In this document: in pieces, positions 43,363-53,814 of the stretch
How the letters are laid out: every line of letters starts with the position of its first letter
Position numbering within the stretch: position 1 is the stretch's first letter
From: Cupriavidus sp. UYMMa02A
Lineage (GTDB): Bacteria > Pseudomonadota > Gammaproteobacteria > Burkholderiales > Burkholderiaceae
Length of the DNA: 64,000 nucleotides
Direction: 5' to 3'
NCBI GenBank assembly: GCA_001725945.1
Contig: LRMT01000125.1
Location: 164,875-228,874 of the forward strand
Notes under the pieces: model-generated
What the model saw: only the letters and a program-made list of their open reading frames with translations
What the model was told of the DNA's origin: nothing
Database searches by the model: none
Translations under genes and position numbers: made by a program

Positions 43363-44015
43363 ATGCCTCAGCCTTCCCATCCCACCCTGTCGCAGCCGCC
43401 TGCCGCACAACCGGCATTCGCCTGGGCCGGACCCCACCCTGTATCGCCGGGCTGGTTCGAAATCCGCCCGCGCGCGTTCCCCGCGACGCCAGGCCGGTCT
43501 ACGACGAAGACCTGGACTGCGTCACCGGCTACCACCGCAGCTTTGGACGGACAGCGCTCACCTATGACCTGCTTGGCCGATTCGTTGCGATCGATGACGC
43601 CGCGAAGCCGGATTGCAGCAGGCCGAGGCGCCCTATCTGGCCATCGGCGCACTGTGGCAGCCCGGCGCCTTTGGCGTGACGCGCGCCGGCTTCCACGCCG
43701 AGCGCCGCGCTCGGCGTGCGCGCAGGCGGTGCCCTGCGCGAGCGTTTCATCGGACTGTCGCGCCTGCCGCTGCATTTCTCCGCAGCGGCCCTGGCCGACA
43801 TGCAGCAGGCCGAGCGCTTCGTGCCGCTGCACATCCTGCGGCTGGCGATGCGCTGCGGGTGCTGCGAACCGGCTGTCGGCAACGTAGACGCTGCAACCGT
43901 GCGGTACACCGTGGGCATCACGCGCAAGCGAGTGCCCGCCTTGCTCGAGCTGACGGTGCGATGGGTCGAGCGAACCATCCTGCGCATCCGCCAATGGCCC
44001 GTCGGCGCGCAATAG
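43363..44015 (+). CDS. hypothetical protein with three apparent frame breaks
   Basis: A start at 43363 behind AGGAG gives MPQPSHPTLSQPPAAQPAFA, a Pro/Ala-rich opening. After frame changes near 43494, 43612 and 43707, successive frames read VYDEDLDCVTGYHRSFGRTA, LAIGALWQPGAFGVTRAGFH and RERFIGLSRLPLHFSAAALA, then a Cys-containing HILRLAMRCGCCEPAVGN, ending at 44015 with QWPVGAQ. The pieces follow one another without gaps, so a single gene of about 218 codons is likely. I do not recognise a family. It lies between tRNA-Val and the second diguanylate cyclase. It could be a true pseudogene or an intact gene with sequence errors. Confidence 0.5.
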
Positions 44016-44221
44016 CGGACGACACCGTCGCGTCGTTGCCACCCCTCGCATCAGCAGAGTGCCGCATGCCCCACAATGCCGCGAGTCCGCCGTCGACGCG
44101 CGTGGCGATGGCGGGGACATCTGATAACCTGACGCCTTGGTTCCGAACAAATAGGGCGGGGTCGTCAGTCCACATGCCCTGGGACCGGGAACGGGTCAGT
44201 GCGCAGAAGAAAGTACAAATC

Positions 44222-46195
44222 ATGCGTCACTCAATCAAGCTGCGAATGGCGGTGGTCACCGCCACGGTGGTGACTTTGATCATCGTCCTCCGGGCGCTGT
44301 CCGCGCAGTACTACGCGTACTACGGCCTGAAGGCGCTGCTGCAGAACCATCAGGATTCGCTCGCCAGGCTGGTGGCCGAAGAGCTCGATGAAAAGTTCGA
44401 GAGCCGGGCCTCGGCGCTGCGGCACATAGCGCAACAATTCGCGCCCATGCTCGGCGGCCGGCCAGCGGATCTCAGGCGCGCCGCGGCACAAATGCCAGAC
44501 CTGCCCGAAACCTTCAACGCGGTGTTCATGGCGACCGCGTCCGGCGAAATGATCTTCAGCACTGCGGTGCCGGACGGCGTGCGCATGAACCTGGCCGACC
44601 GCGACTACTTCCGCGCCATTATGCGGGGCGCGCCCTATGCCGTTTCCGACCTGCTGCAAGGCAAGCTCACCAAAGCACCCGGCGTGATACTGGCGGTACC
44701 GCTACGTGGGCCGGGCGGTGAACTGCGCGGTGTCGTCGGTGGTGTGATCAACCTTTCCCTGGATAACTTCCTGCGCGAGCTGTCACGCAGCCCGGTCGGC
44801 GTCACGGGCAGCTATTGCCTGGTCTCGTCCGGCCCCAATCCGCGTTACGCCATGCATCGGGATGCCGCAAAGCTGCTGACTTCGGCCCGGGCCATCGGCG
44901 AGTCATGCGGCGCGGACCAGCCTGAGTCCTTCTGGGAAGCTATCCGGCCACGCCAGCCGATCATCGCGCGCTACCTTCTTGAATCGAACGGATGGGAACT
45001 TGTTGCCGTGTTGCCGGCCAAGGAAGCCTATGCACCGCTGTTCGATGCGCGCCGCCGCACGCTGGCAATTGCCGGCATCTCACTGCTGGCCGCCGGCTTG
45101 CTGATGTGGCTGGTGATGTGGCGCCTGCTGGCCCCGCTGCAGCGTCTGCATCGCGCGGTGCGCCGCGTTGCCGCCAATCCCGCCGCCGCGGCGGAGCTGC
45201 CCGTCGGAGGCGAGGACGAGATCGGCGAACTGTCCGCCACCTTCGCGGAGGTCATGCGCCAGCTCTCCGAACGCGAAGCCGCGCTGAAGGCCGCCAAGGA
45301 CCATGCCGCCGAGAGCGAAAAGCGCATCGAGGCCATTGCGAACCACGTGCCGGACTTTGTGTCGTTCATCGACATGAACGAGCGCTTCGTCTTCGTCAAC
45401 CAGGCCTATGCGCGCCACTTCGGGCTGCCAGCGCAGCAGATCGCCGGCCTGTCGCTGCGCGAGCTGTGGGGCACGCAGGCGTACCTGGCCTCGCGGGCTT
45501 ACCTGGAGCAGGCGTTTGCCGGCAAAATCGTCAAATTCACGCGCGAAAGCCCGGACGGTTCCGAATGCATGCAGTTCACCTGCCAGCCGGCCTGGAACGA
45601 CGCGTATGACGCGATCCATGGCCTGCATCTGTTCGCGCGCAATGTCACGAGCGAGCGCCAGAAGCTGCGCAGCCTCGAAGCGCAGACCCTGTCGGACCAC
45701 CTGACGGGGCTGCTCAACCGTAAAGGCTTCGACCGCCGACTCGCCGAAGCGCTCGCACGCGCCGACAGCGATGGCCGGGCGGCAGCGCTGCTGCTGGTGG
45801 ACCTGGACGACTTCAAGGCCGTCAACGACGGCTATGGACATGCGATCGGTGACCACCTGCTGGCCACCTTTGCCCAGCGCCTGACTGGCAGCGTGCGCAA
45901 GAACGACGCCGTGGCGCGCATTGGCGGCGACGAGTTCGCGGTGATCCTGGAGAACGTCGGCGATGCCCGAGCGGTCGAGCGCATTGCCAACACCATCGTG
46001 CAGACCGCGCTCGCGCCGGTGGTCATCGACGGGCAGGAACATGCCGCCACCGTCAGCGTCGGCTCGGCCACATACCGGCCCGGCGAAGGCATGTCCGTCA
46101 GCGAGCTGTTCATGCGGGCCGACATGGCGCTGTATGAAGCCAAGCGCAGTGGCAAGGCCCGCTATGCCGCGCCGCTGGAAGACTCGACGGCCTAG
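44222..46195 (+). CDS. membrane diguanylate cyclase with dCache, HAMP, PAS and GGDEF domains
   Basis: An intact 657-residue inner-membrane signalling enzyme. Helix 1 is at about 9-27. A periplasmic Cache-type sensor spans about 40-275, with GVILAVPLRGPGGELRGVVG. Helix 2 is at about 285-303, HAMP at 303-365 (ELPVGGEDEIGELSATF), PAS at 380-485 (FVNQAYARHFGLPAQQIAG), and GGDEF at 490-650. The active-site GGDEF is at residues 568-572. The inhibitory RxxD (RKND, 559-562) lies exactly five residues before it, so product feedback is expected. It makes cyclic di-GMP in response to a periplasmic ligand that is not identifiable. An ATG at 44222 is chosen because the first helix follows directly. Convergent with the glycerol transporter operon. 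Confidence 0.92.
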   Translation: MRHSIKLRMAVVTATVVTLIIVLRALSAQYYAYYGLKALLQNHQDSLARLVAEELDEKFESRASALRHIAQQFAPMLGGRPADLRRAAAQMPDLPETFNAVFMATASGEMIFSTAVPDGVRMNLADRDYFRAIMRGAPYAVSDLLQGKLTKAPGVILAVPLRGPGGELRGVVGGVINLSLDNFLRELSRSPVGVTGSYCLVSSGPNPRYAMHRDAAKLLTSARAIGESCGADQPESFWEAIRPRQPIIARYLLESNGWELVAVLPAKEAYAPLFDARRRTLAIAGISLLAAGLLMWLVMWRLLAPLQRLHRAVRRVAANPAAAAELPVGGEDEIGELSATFAEVMRQLSEREAALKAAKDHAAESEKRIEAIANHVPDFVSFIDMNERFVFVNQAYARHFGLPAQQIAGLSLRELWGTQAYLASRAYLEQAFAGKIVKFTRESPDGSECMQFTCQPAWNDAYDAIHGLHLFARNVTSERQKLRSLEAQTLSDHLTGLLNRKGFDRRLAEALARADSDGRAAALLLVDLDDFKAVNDGYGHAIGDHLLATFAQRLTGSVRKNDAVARIGGDEFAVILENVGDARAVERIANTIVQTALAPVVIDGQEHAATVSVGSATYRPGEGMSVSELFMRADMALYEAKRSGKARYAAPLEDSTA

Positions 46196-46245
46196 TCCGC
46201 CATGGCACCGGGGCCCGTCCATGCCGACAGACCCCGGTCAGCGCG

Positions 46246-47979
46246 TCAACGCACGCGCCTTCCTTCCACGCCTGCAGCAGCTTGTCGTAAGCGATGGTCT
46301 CACCCTTTGGCTTCTCGTCGCCCAGCTTCTTCCAGGGAGCGTGGTCGCTCGACAGCCACTTCGACGCGTCGCTCTTCGGATTGAGCTTGGGCGCGCACTG
46401 GCTCATGCCCGCCCGCTGCAAGCGAGCCATGACCTGGTCCATTTCGTCGGCCAGATTGTCCATGGCAGCCTGCGGCGTCTTTTCGCCGGTCACGGCCGTG
46501 GCCACGTTCTTCCACCAGAGTTGCGCGAGTTTCGGGTAGTCGGGCACGTTGGTACCGGTCGCGTCCACGCCACGCGCGCGGGGCTGCGGTAGAACTCGAT
46601 CAGCCCGCCATACTTGGCCGCGTTCTTGGTCAGGTACTCGTGGTGGATGTCGCTGTCGCGGATGAACGTCAGGCCGACCAGCGACTTCTTCAGCGACACC
46701 GTCTTGGCGGTCACGAACTGCGCGTAGAGCCATGCCGCGGCCAGGCGGTTGGGATCGGTGTTCTTGAAGAACGTCCATGAACCCACGTCCTGATAGCCAT
46801 TCTGCATGCCCTGCTTCCAGTACGGGCCGTACGGCGACGGCGCCATGCGCCACTTGGGCGAGCCGTCGGCGTTCACCACCGGCAGCCCCTTCTTGGTCAT
46901 GTCCGCGGTGAAGGCCGTGTACCAGAAGATCTGCTGCGCGACCTGCCCCTGCGCCGGCACCGGGCCGGCTTCGGAGAAGGTCATGCCCATCGCCTGCGAC
47001 GGCGCGAACTTCTTCATCCAGTCGATGTACTTGGTCAGCGCATAGACTGCGGCGGGGCTGTTGGTCGCGCCCCCGCGCGATACGGAAGCCCCGACCGGCG
47101 TGCACTTGTCCTCGGCCACGCGGATGCCCCATTCGTCGACCGGGAGGCCGTTGGGCAGGCCCTTGTCGGCCGTGCCAGCCATGGACAGCCATGCGTCCGT
47201 GAAGCGCCAGCCGAGCGACGGGTCCTTCTTGCCGTAGTCCATGTGCCCGTACACCTTCTTGCCGTCGAGCTCCTTCACGTCGTTGGTGAAGAAGTTGGCA
47301 ATGTCCTCGTACGCGGACCAGTTGGTCGGCACGCCCAGGTCATAGCCGTACTTGGCCTTGAACTTGTTCTGCAAGTCCTTGCGCGCAAACCAGTCGGCGC
47401 GGAACCAGTAGAGGTTGGCGAACTGCTGGTCGGGCAGCTGGTACAGCTTGCCATCCGGCGCGGTGGTGAACTTGGTGCCGATGAAGTCCTTCACATCCAG
47501 GCCCGGGTTGGTCCACTCCTTGCCCGTGCCGACCATGTAGTCCGATAGCGGCAGGATGGCGCCGTAGCGGTAGTGGGTGCCGATCAGGTCGGAGTCCGAG
47601 ATCCAGCGTCGTAGATCGACTTGCCCGACTGCATCGAGGTCTGCAGTTTCTCCACCACGTCGCCTTCCTGGATGATGTCGTGGTTGACCTTGATGCCGGT
47701 AATCTCTTCGAGGCCTTGGCCAGCGTCTTGGATTCGTACTCGTGCGTGGTGATGGTTTCGGACACCACGCTGATCTGCGTCACGCCCTTGGCCTTGAGCT
47801 TGGCGGCCGCATCGATGAACCACTTCATCTCGGCCTGCTGCTTGTCCTTGGACAGCGACGAGGGCTGGAACTCGTTGTCGATCCACTTCTTCGCCTCGGC
47901 CTCGCCAGCCCAGGCATGGCCGCATGCCAGCGCGGCGCGCAGCAAGGACTGTCATTCCAGACTTCACATGCACGTTCAT
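46246..47979 (-). CDS. glpV: glycerol ABC transporter substrate-binding protein (several frame breaks)
   Basis: A periplasmic binding protein of about 580 residues starting MNVHVKSGMTVLAARAA-type signal behind AGGAG, with cleavage near AWA before GEAEAKKWIDNEFQPSSLS. The mature chain shows VVSETITTHEYESKTLAKA, HDIIQEGDVVEKLQTSMQSG, FIGTKFTTAPDGKLYQLPDQ, and DKCTPVGASVSRGGATNSP, as in rhizobial GlpV. Frame changes lie near 47937, 47712, 47605, 46578 and 46252; the last repair gives a stop at 46246. It delivers glycerol to GlpPQ. Last gene of glpSTPQUV, convergent with the diguanylate cyclase. Confidence 0.8.
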
Positions 47980-48082
47980 CGGTGTCTCCTCAAGAGTCCC
48001 CTCCCCGTTTGCTGTCCGGGCGCGGCCCCGGGGAAGGGATAAGCCGCATGTCCCATGATGCCGGCGCGGGCCTCCCGGTCTT

Positions 48083-48391
48083 TCAGCCCTTGCGCATGAT
48101 CAGCAGCAGTACCAGCATCGACAGGCCGAAGCTGATCCAGATGGACGGTTCCTCTGCCAGCGAAAGCCACTGCATCATGTTCTCGCCAAGACCCACCCAC
48201 GCGAGGTTGATCCAGGCCGCGCACATCAGGCCGATGAACAGGCGATCGCCGCGGGTGGTGGCAATCGGCAGGAAGCCCTTGCGCAGCGTCGCTGGCGAGC
48301 GGACCTCCCAGAACGTCATGGCGATCAGCATGATGACGATGCAGGTGAAGAACACGGCCACCGGTGTGGTCCATACCATCCAGCTCAGCAT
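48083..48391 (-). CDS. glpU: DUF2160-type small membrane protein of the glycerol transporter
   Basis: A 102-residue protein with about three hydrophobic helices, starting MLSWMVWTTPVAVFFTCIVI at an ATG preceded by AAGGAG. The conserved middle ATTRGDRLFIGLMCAAWINL is typical of DUF2160 proteins found in glycerol ABC operons (GlpU). It is required for, or associated with, the transporter, but its molecular role is unknown. An apparent in-frame fusion with the preceding permease comes from one extra G near 48433 and is rejected. Confidence 0.82.
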   Translation of the reverse strand: MLSWMVWTTPVAVFFTCIVIMLIAMTFWEVRSPATLRKGFLPIATTRGDRLFIGLMCAAWINLAWVGLGENMMQWLSLAEEPSIWISFGLSMLVLLLIMRKG

Positions 48392-48420
48392 GACGGATCT
48401 CCTTATCGTCGGCCGACGCT

Positions 48421-49234
48421 CTACACGCGCCCCCATCGCGAAGCCCTTCGCGATGTAGTGGCGCACGAACCAGATCACGATGCCGCCCGGCACGATGGTC
48501 AGCACGCCGGCTGCTGCTAGCACGCCCCAGTCCATGCCAGACGCCGACACCGTACGTGTCATGGTGGCCACGATCGGCTTGGCATTGACCGAGGTCAGCG
48601 TGCGCGCCAGCAGCAGCTCGACCCAGCTGAACATGAAGCAGAAGAACGCCGCCACGCCGACACCCGCCTTGATCAGCGGCAGGAAGATGGTGAGGAAGAA
48701 GCGCGGGAACGAGTACCCGTCGACATAGGCGGTTTCATCGATCTCGCGCGGCACGCCTGACATGAACCCTTCGAGGATCCACACCGCCAGCGGCACATTG
48801 AAGACGAGGTGCGCGAGCGCCACGCCCAAGTGCGTGTCCATCAACCCGATGGTGCTGTAGAGCTGGAAGAACGGCAGCAGGAACACCGCCGGCGGCGTCA
48901 TGCGGTTGGTCAGCAGCCAGAAGAACACATGCTTGTCGCCGATGAACTGGTAGCGCGAAAACGCATACGCCGCGGGCAACGCCACGGTGATCGAGATCAC
49001 CGTGTTCATCGCCACGTAGATCAGCGAGTTGATGTAGCCCGAGTACCACGAGGCATCGGTGAAGATCGTCCGGTAGTGCTCGAACGTGAATGCCGCGGGC
49101 CACAGCGACAGCGTGGACAGGATCTCCTCGTTGGTCTTGAACGACATGTTCAACATCCAGTAGATCGGCAGGATGGCGAACAACAGGTAGACCAGCAGGA
49201 ATACGGGGCGCACCAGGCGGCGCGGTGGCGGGTA

Positions 49235-49242
<8 letters not shown>
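48421..49242 (-). CDS. glpQ: glycerol ABC transporter permease GlpQ (two frame changes)
   Basis: An MalG-type permease of about 273 residues with six helices. It starts MADTRHRAAW at 49242, overlapping the glpP stop by 8 bases. One base is missing near 49213 (W-V-R-P-V-F). The EAA loop is EIDETAYVDGYSFPRFFLTI. The end should be GFAMGRV followed by TAG at 48421. The sequence shows five Gs where four give this ending, so one extra G (or two missing bases) joins it to glpU. The two changes cancel, leaving 822 bases. Confidence 0.84.
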
Positions 49243-50115
<873 letters not shown>

Positions 50116-50119
<4 letters not shown>

Positions 50120-51231
50120 TGCGGACTCCATGGCACCAGCACTTCGTTCACGTAGTAGCAGGTGTGGCGGTTGAACACGGACAGCCACGCCGTGTCGCCC
50201 GGGCGCAGCGCCGCGGCTTCGCCGCCAAGGCGCGCGCGCAGCATGCCTGACTGGGCGCCGGCCTCCTGCACGGTGCCGGTCAGCAGCCAGTAGGTACCGA
50301 TGTCCTGGGCCCGCTCGACGCGCACCGGTACGGCCTCCGCGTCCCCGTCGCGCCAGGCGCAGGTACTCGGGCCGCACGCCGACACGGAAACTGCCGGCCT
50401 CGCGCAGCGCGCCGGCTACCGCATCCGGCAACGCGGGCAGATAGCGGCGCCCGGCCACCTCCACTGCGCCGTCGCGCCAGCTCGCCGGCAGGAAGCTCAT
50501 GCCAGGCGACCCGATGAAGTGCCCGACAAAGGTATGCGCGGGCCGCTCGAACAGCGCGTCGGGCGCCCGATCTGCACGGCCTTGCCGCGCGACATCACCA
50601 CCACCTGGTCGGCAAAGGTCAGCGCCTCGGTCTGGTCGTGCGTGACGTAGATCAGCGTCAACCGGAATTCGCGATGGATCTCCTTGAGCTTGCGCCGCAA
50701 CTGCCATTTGAGCTGCGGGTCGATCACGGTCAGCGGCTCGTCGAACAGGATGGCCGACACATCCTGCCGCACCAGTCCGCGGCCCAGCGAGATCTTCTGC
50801 TTGGCATCGGCCGCCAGCCCGCTCGCGCGCCGGTCCAGCGATGCAGACAAGTCCAGCATCTCCGCCACGCGCCCTACCCGCTCGCGGACCTGCGCCGGCG
50901 GCACGCCGCGGTTGCGCAGCGGAAAGGCCAGGTTCTCGCCGACGGTCATGGTGTCGTAGATCACCGGGAACTGGAACATCTGCGCGATATTGCGAGCCTG
51001 CGGCGATGCGTCGGTCACGTCGCGGCTGTCGAACAGGATGCGCCCCTGGGACGGGCGCAGCAAACCCGAAATGCAGTTCAGCAGCGTGGTCTTGCCGCAG
51101 CCCGACGGGCCCAGCAGCGCGTAGGCACCGCCATCGTCGAAACTGAACTTCAGCGGCAGCAATGCGTAGTCGTCATCGGAACGCGGGTCGGTCACGTAGG
51201 AATGGGCGAGGTCCAGTTCAATACGTGCCAT
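50116..51231 (-). CDS. glpT: glycerol ABC transporter ATPase GlpT (two frame changes)
   Basis: A 371-residue ATPase starting MARIELDLAHSYVTDPRSDD. Walker A GPSGCGKTT, Walker B ILFDEPLTVIDP and H-loop VTHDQTEAL are intact, but the ABC signature is replaced by SGLAADAKQKISLGRG, so it lacks LSGGQ. A C-terminal TOBE-type domain ends VNEVLVPWSPQ. One base is missing near 50568 (Q-I-G-A-P-D-A-L-F) and one extra G is present near 50355 (RLARRD). The two cancel in length. It pairs with GlpS, whose signature is canonical. Confidence 0.85.
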
Positions 51232-51243
51232 CTGAGCCCCCCG

Positions 51244-52351
51244 TCACCGCGCCAGCAGGCGGAACATCGGCCGCGAGCCCGCCGGGCCGCGCGCGCGCAC
51301 AGGCGCCGGCCATCGTCATCAAACAGGTAGAGCTGTGCCGGGTCGAGATGCAGCGTCAGCGGCGCGCCGAGCTGCAGATCGAACACGCCGCGAACTGCGC
51401 CACGAGATTGCCGACGGGCGTGTCGGCGTGCACGAAGGTATCCGAGCCGGACAATTCGGCGAGCGCCACGCGCCCCGGCACAGGCACCGATCCCCGCACG
51501 CCGTCCAGGCGCAGCGCCGCCGCACGCACGCCCACGGTGACCGGGCCACCGTGGCGGCCGGCTTCGGGTACGGGGACCGAAATGTCGTCCGACAGCGCGA
51601 CCCAGCCGCCTTGCAGCGTGCCTTCGATCAGGTTCATCGGCGGATCGCTGAAGGCGCGCGCGACGCGCAGCGAATCGGGATAGTGAAAGACCTCGGCCGT
51701 CGGGCCGTATTGCAGCAGTTCGCCGGCGTCGAGCACCGCGGTGTAGCCGCCCAGCAGCAGCGCCTCTGCGGGCTCGGTGGTGGCATAGACCACGGTGGCA
51801 TCGCCCTGAGCGAACAACTGGGTCAACTCTTCCCGCAGTTCCTCGCGCAACTTGTAGTCCAGGTTGACCAGCGGCTCGTCCAGCAGTATCAGCGGCGCGC
51901 CCTTGGCCAGCGCGCGGGCCAGCGCCACGCGCTGCTGCTGGCCGCCCGACAGTTCAGCCGGGTAGCGGTCCAGCAGGTGATCGATATGCAGCCTCGCGGC
52001 CAGGGAGCGCACGCGGGCCGCGATGTCGTCGCGGTTGGCCTGCCGCCGCAGCCGCAGTGGCGATGCAATGTTGTCGAACACGCGCAGCGACGGGTAATTG
52101 ATGAACTGCTGGTACACCATCGAGACGTTGCGCTCGCGCACCGGCACGCCGGTCACGTCGACGCCATCGACCAGCACGCGGCCTGCGCTGGGCCGGTCCA
52201 GGCCGGCCATCACACGCATCAGGGAAGTCTTGCCGGCCTGCGTGGCGCCAAGCAGCACCGTGATCGCGCCCGCCGTCGGGACAAGCGACATCGTATAAAG
52301 GCAGGGCAGCGAGCCCGCTTGCTGCGCAATGCCCTCCAGACTCAGTTGCAT
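51244..52351 (-). CDS. glpS: glycerol ABC transporter ATPase GlpS (two frame breaks)
   Basis: An ATPase of about 369 residues starting MQLSLEGIAQQAGSLPCLYT behind GGAG. The unusual Walker A GATQAGKTS is typical of GlpS. The signature LSGGQQQRVALARAL, Walker B LILLDEPLVNLD and a variant H-loop ATTEPAEAL are visible. The C-terminal TOBE-like part has LTLHLDPAQLYLFDDDGRRL. Frames break near 51397 (VAQFAGVFDLQLG) and again near 51285, giving the end MFRLLAR at 51244. Two bases restore 1110 bases. First gene of glpSTPQUV, divergent from glpR. Confidence 0.84.
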
Positions 52352-52426
52352 CCGATCTCCATGTTCGACATGCCCTGCCACCTCGGGAGCCCGCGCGCCG
52401 CGAGCGCATATTGCTTGGCTTCACGC

Positions 52427-52492
52427 TCGTTTTAGTAAATAAACGAACATAAAACAATAGTGCACTGCATCATTTGTTTTCGTTTATGTTTG
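52427..52492. promoter_or_regulatory. probable GlpR operator region between glpS and glpR
   Basis: An AT-rich stretch with a perfect inverted repeat TCGTTT-8-AAACGA (52427-52446), a half-site CGAACAT (52444-52450) and a facing TTTTCGTTTATGTTTG (52477-52492). The repeated CGAACAT/ATGTTTG elements resemble GlpR operators, which contain ATGTTCG and CGAACAT half-sites. Its place between the divergent transporter and its DeoR-type regulator fits autoregulation plus control of the operon. Confidence 0.65.
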
Positions 52493-52499
52493 ATCTAGA

Positions 52500-53274
52500 A
52501 TGCCTCGCATGACCCTGAATCCCCGCCAGACCGCCCTTCTCGAAGAAGTCCGCAGCCAGGCTTCGCCTCCATCGACGCGCTCGCGCGAAAATTCGGTGTG
52601 ACGCTGCAGACGGTACGGCGGGACGTCAACATGCTGGCGGAAGGCGGCATGCTCGCGCGCTTTCATGGCGGCGTGCGCGCGGAAGGATCGACGACGGAGA
52701 ACATCGCCTACCGGCAGCGGCAGGTGCTCAATGCCGAAGGCAAGGCGCGCATTGCGCGCGCGGTGGCCATGGCGGTGCCCGAAGGGTGCTCGCTGATCCT
52801 GAACATCGGCACCACGGTGGAAGAGATCGCGCGCGCGCTCATGCATCACCGCGGCTTGCGCGTGATCACCAACAACCTGAACGTGGCCAATATCCTGGCG
52901 GACAACCCCGACTGCGAAGTCATCGTGGCCGGCGGCGTACTACGCTCGCGCGACCGCGGCATCGTCGGCGAAGCGACGGTGGAGTTCATCAGCCAGTTCA
53001 AGGTGGATATCGGCCTTATCGGCATCTCGGGGATCGAGGCCGACGGCACGCTGCGCGACTATGACTTCCGCGAGGTCAAAGTGGCGCGAACCATCATGGA
53101 ACACTCACGCGAGGTGTGGCTGGCGGCGGACGCCAGCAAGTTCCATCGCCAGGCCATGGTGGAACTGGCGCACTGTCGCAGGTGGACAGGCTCTTCACAG
53201 ACGAGCCGCTCGCGGACCGTTCGGGCAAAGGACAACGAAGGACGTCGATCAAGCCACCAGGCAGGAAGCGGTGA
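52500..53274 (+). CDS. glpR: DeoR-family glycerol regulator GlpR (two frame breaks)
   Basis: A repressor of about 258 residues starting MPRMTLNPRQTALLEEVRSQ. Its N-terminal winged helix includes ASIDALARKFGVTLQTVRRD. The DeoR C-terminal sensor domain has ILNIGTTVEEIARALM, ITNNLNVANILADNPDCEV, GIVGEATVEFISQFKVDIGL and LAADASKFHRQAMVELAH. Frames break near 52560 (SQ-G-F-A-S-I-D) and near 53178 (ELAHLSQVDRLFTDEP). Two bases restore 777 bases. The last 20 residues (ADRSGKGQRRTSIKPPGRKR) are unlike typical GlpR tails. Its TGA overlaps the GTG of the next gene. It is expected to repress the transporter until glycerol-3-phosphate binds. Confidence 0.82.
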
Positions 53275-53693
53275 ATTCGGCGCCAATCCGACTACCCTAT
53301 CTCATTGGCCGCACCGATCGCATCGTCAAGCGCCGGCTGACCGAGGCGCTATCGCCGCATGGCATCACGCTGCCATTCTTCACGGCCATGTCCGTATTGC
53401 AGGCGAGAGGCAGCCTGTCCAACGCACAGTTGGCCGAACGGTCGTTTATGTCACCGCAATCGGCCAACGAGATTGTGAAGATGATGGAAACTAAGGGTTG
53501 GATCGTGCGCGAGGCAGACCCGACGCACGGACGCGTCGTCAAGCTGAGCCTGACGGAGAATGCCCGGGCGTTGCTGGCCCGGTGCGACGAGACCGTGAAG
53601 AAACTGGAAGCAGAGATGCTGGAAGGCATCGAGCCGCAGCACGTGGATTTGCTGCGTCAATGGCTGACGCAGTGTGCGCGCAATCTGCGCTGA
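53271..53693 (+). CDS. MarR-family transcriptional regulator
   Basis: A 140-residue winged-helix protein starting at a GTG (NSAPIRLPYLIGRTDRIVKR) behind AGGA. The HTH region is LSNAQLAERSFMSPQSANEI and the wing READPTHGRVVKLSLTE, with flanking dimerisation helices. MarR proteins usually sense small aromatic or oxidising ligands. Its start overlaps the glpR stop as GTGA, implying translational coupling. A later in-frame ATG would remove the HTH, so the GTG is the only sensible start. The target is unknown; the aromatic operon 17 kb away lacks its own regulator, but a link is speculation. Confidence 0.82.
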   Translation: MNSAPIRLPYLIGRTDRIVKRRLTEALSPHGITLPFFTAMSVLQARGSLSNAQLAERSFMSPQSANEIVKMMETKGWIVREADPTHGRVVKLSLTENARALLARCDETVKKLEAEMLEGIEPQHVDLLRQWLTQCARNLR

Positions 53694-53814
53694 GGACCAT
53701 GAGATGTTGCTGCCGGTCATCGTCGGGGCAAGGCCCTGGCGGCGGCCACAGTCATGCAGATGGTATCCGTCAAATGAAGCGCGGAAATCATCAAGAAACC
53801 GCGTTACGCGCGCC

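Noticed and set aside
43613..44221. A 200-residue N-terminal extension of the second diguanylate cyclase
   Set aside because: It overlaps the upstream gene in another frame, is Arg/Ala-rich without structure, and the membrane helix follows the ATG at 44222.
48083..49213. An apparent permease-DUF2160 fusion (glpQ-glpU)
   Set aside because: One extra G near 48433 removes the expected GRV-stop ending of the permease; glpU has its own AAGGAG and ATG.
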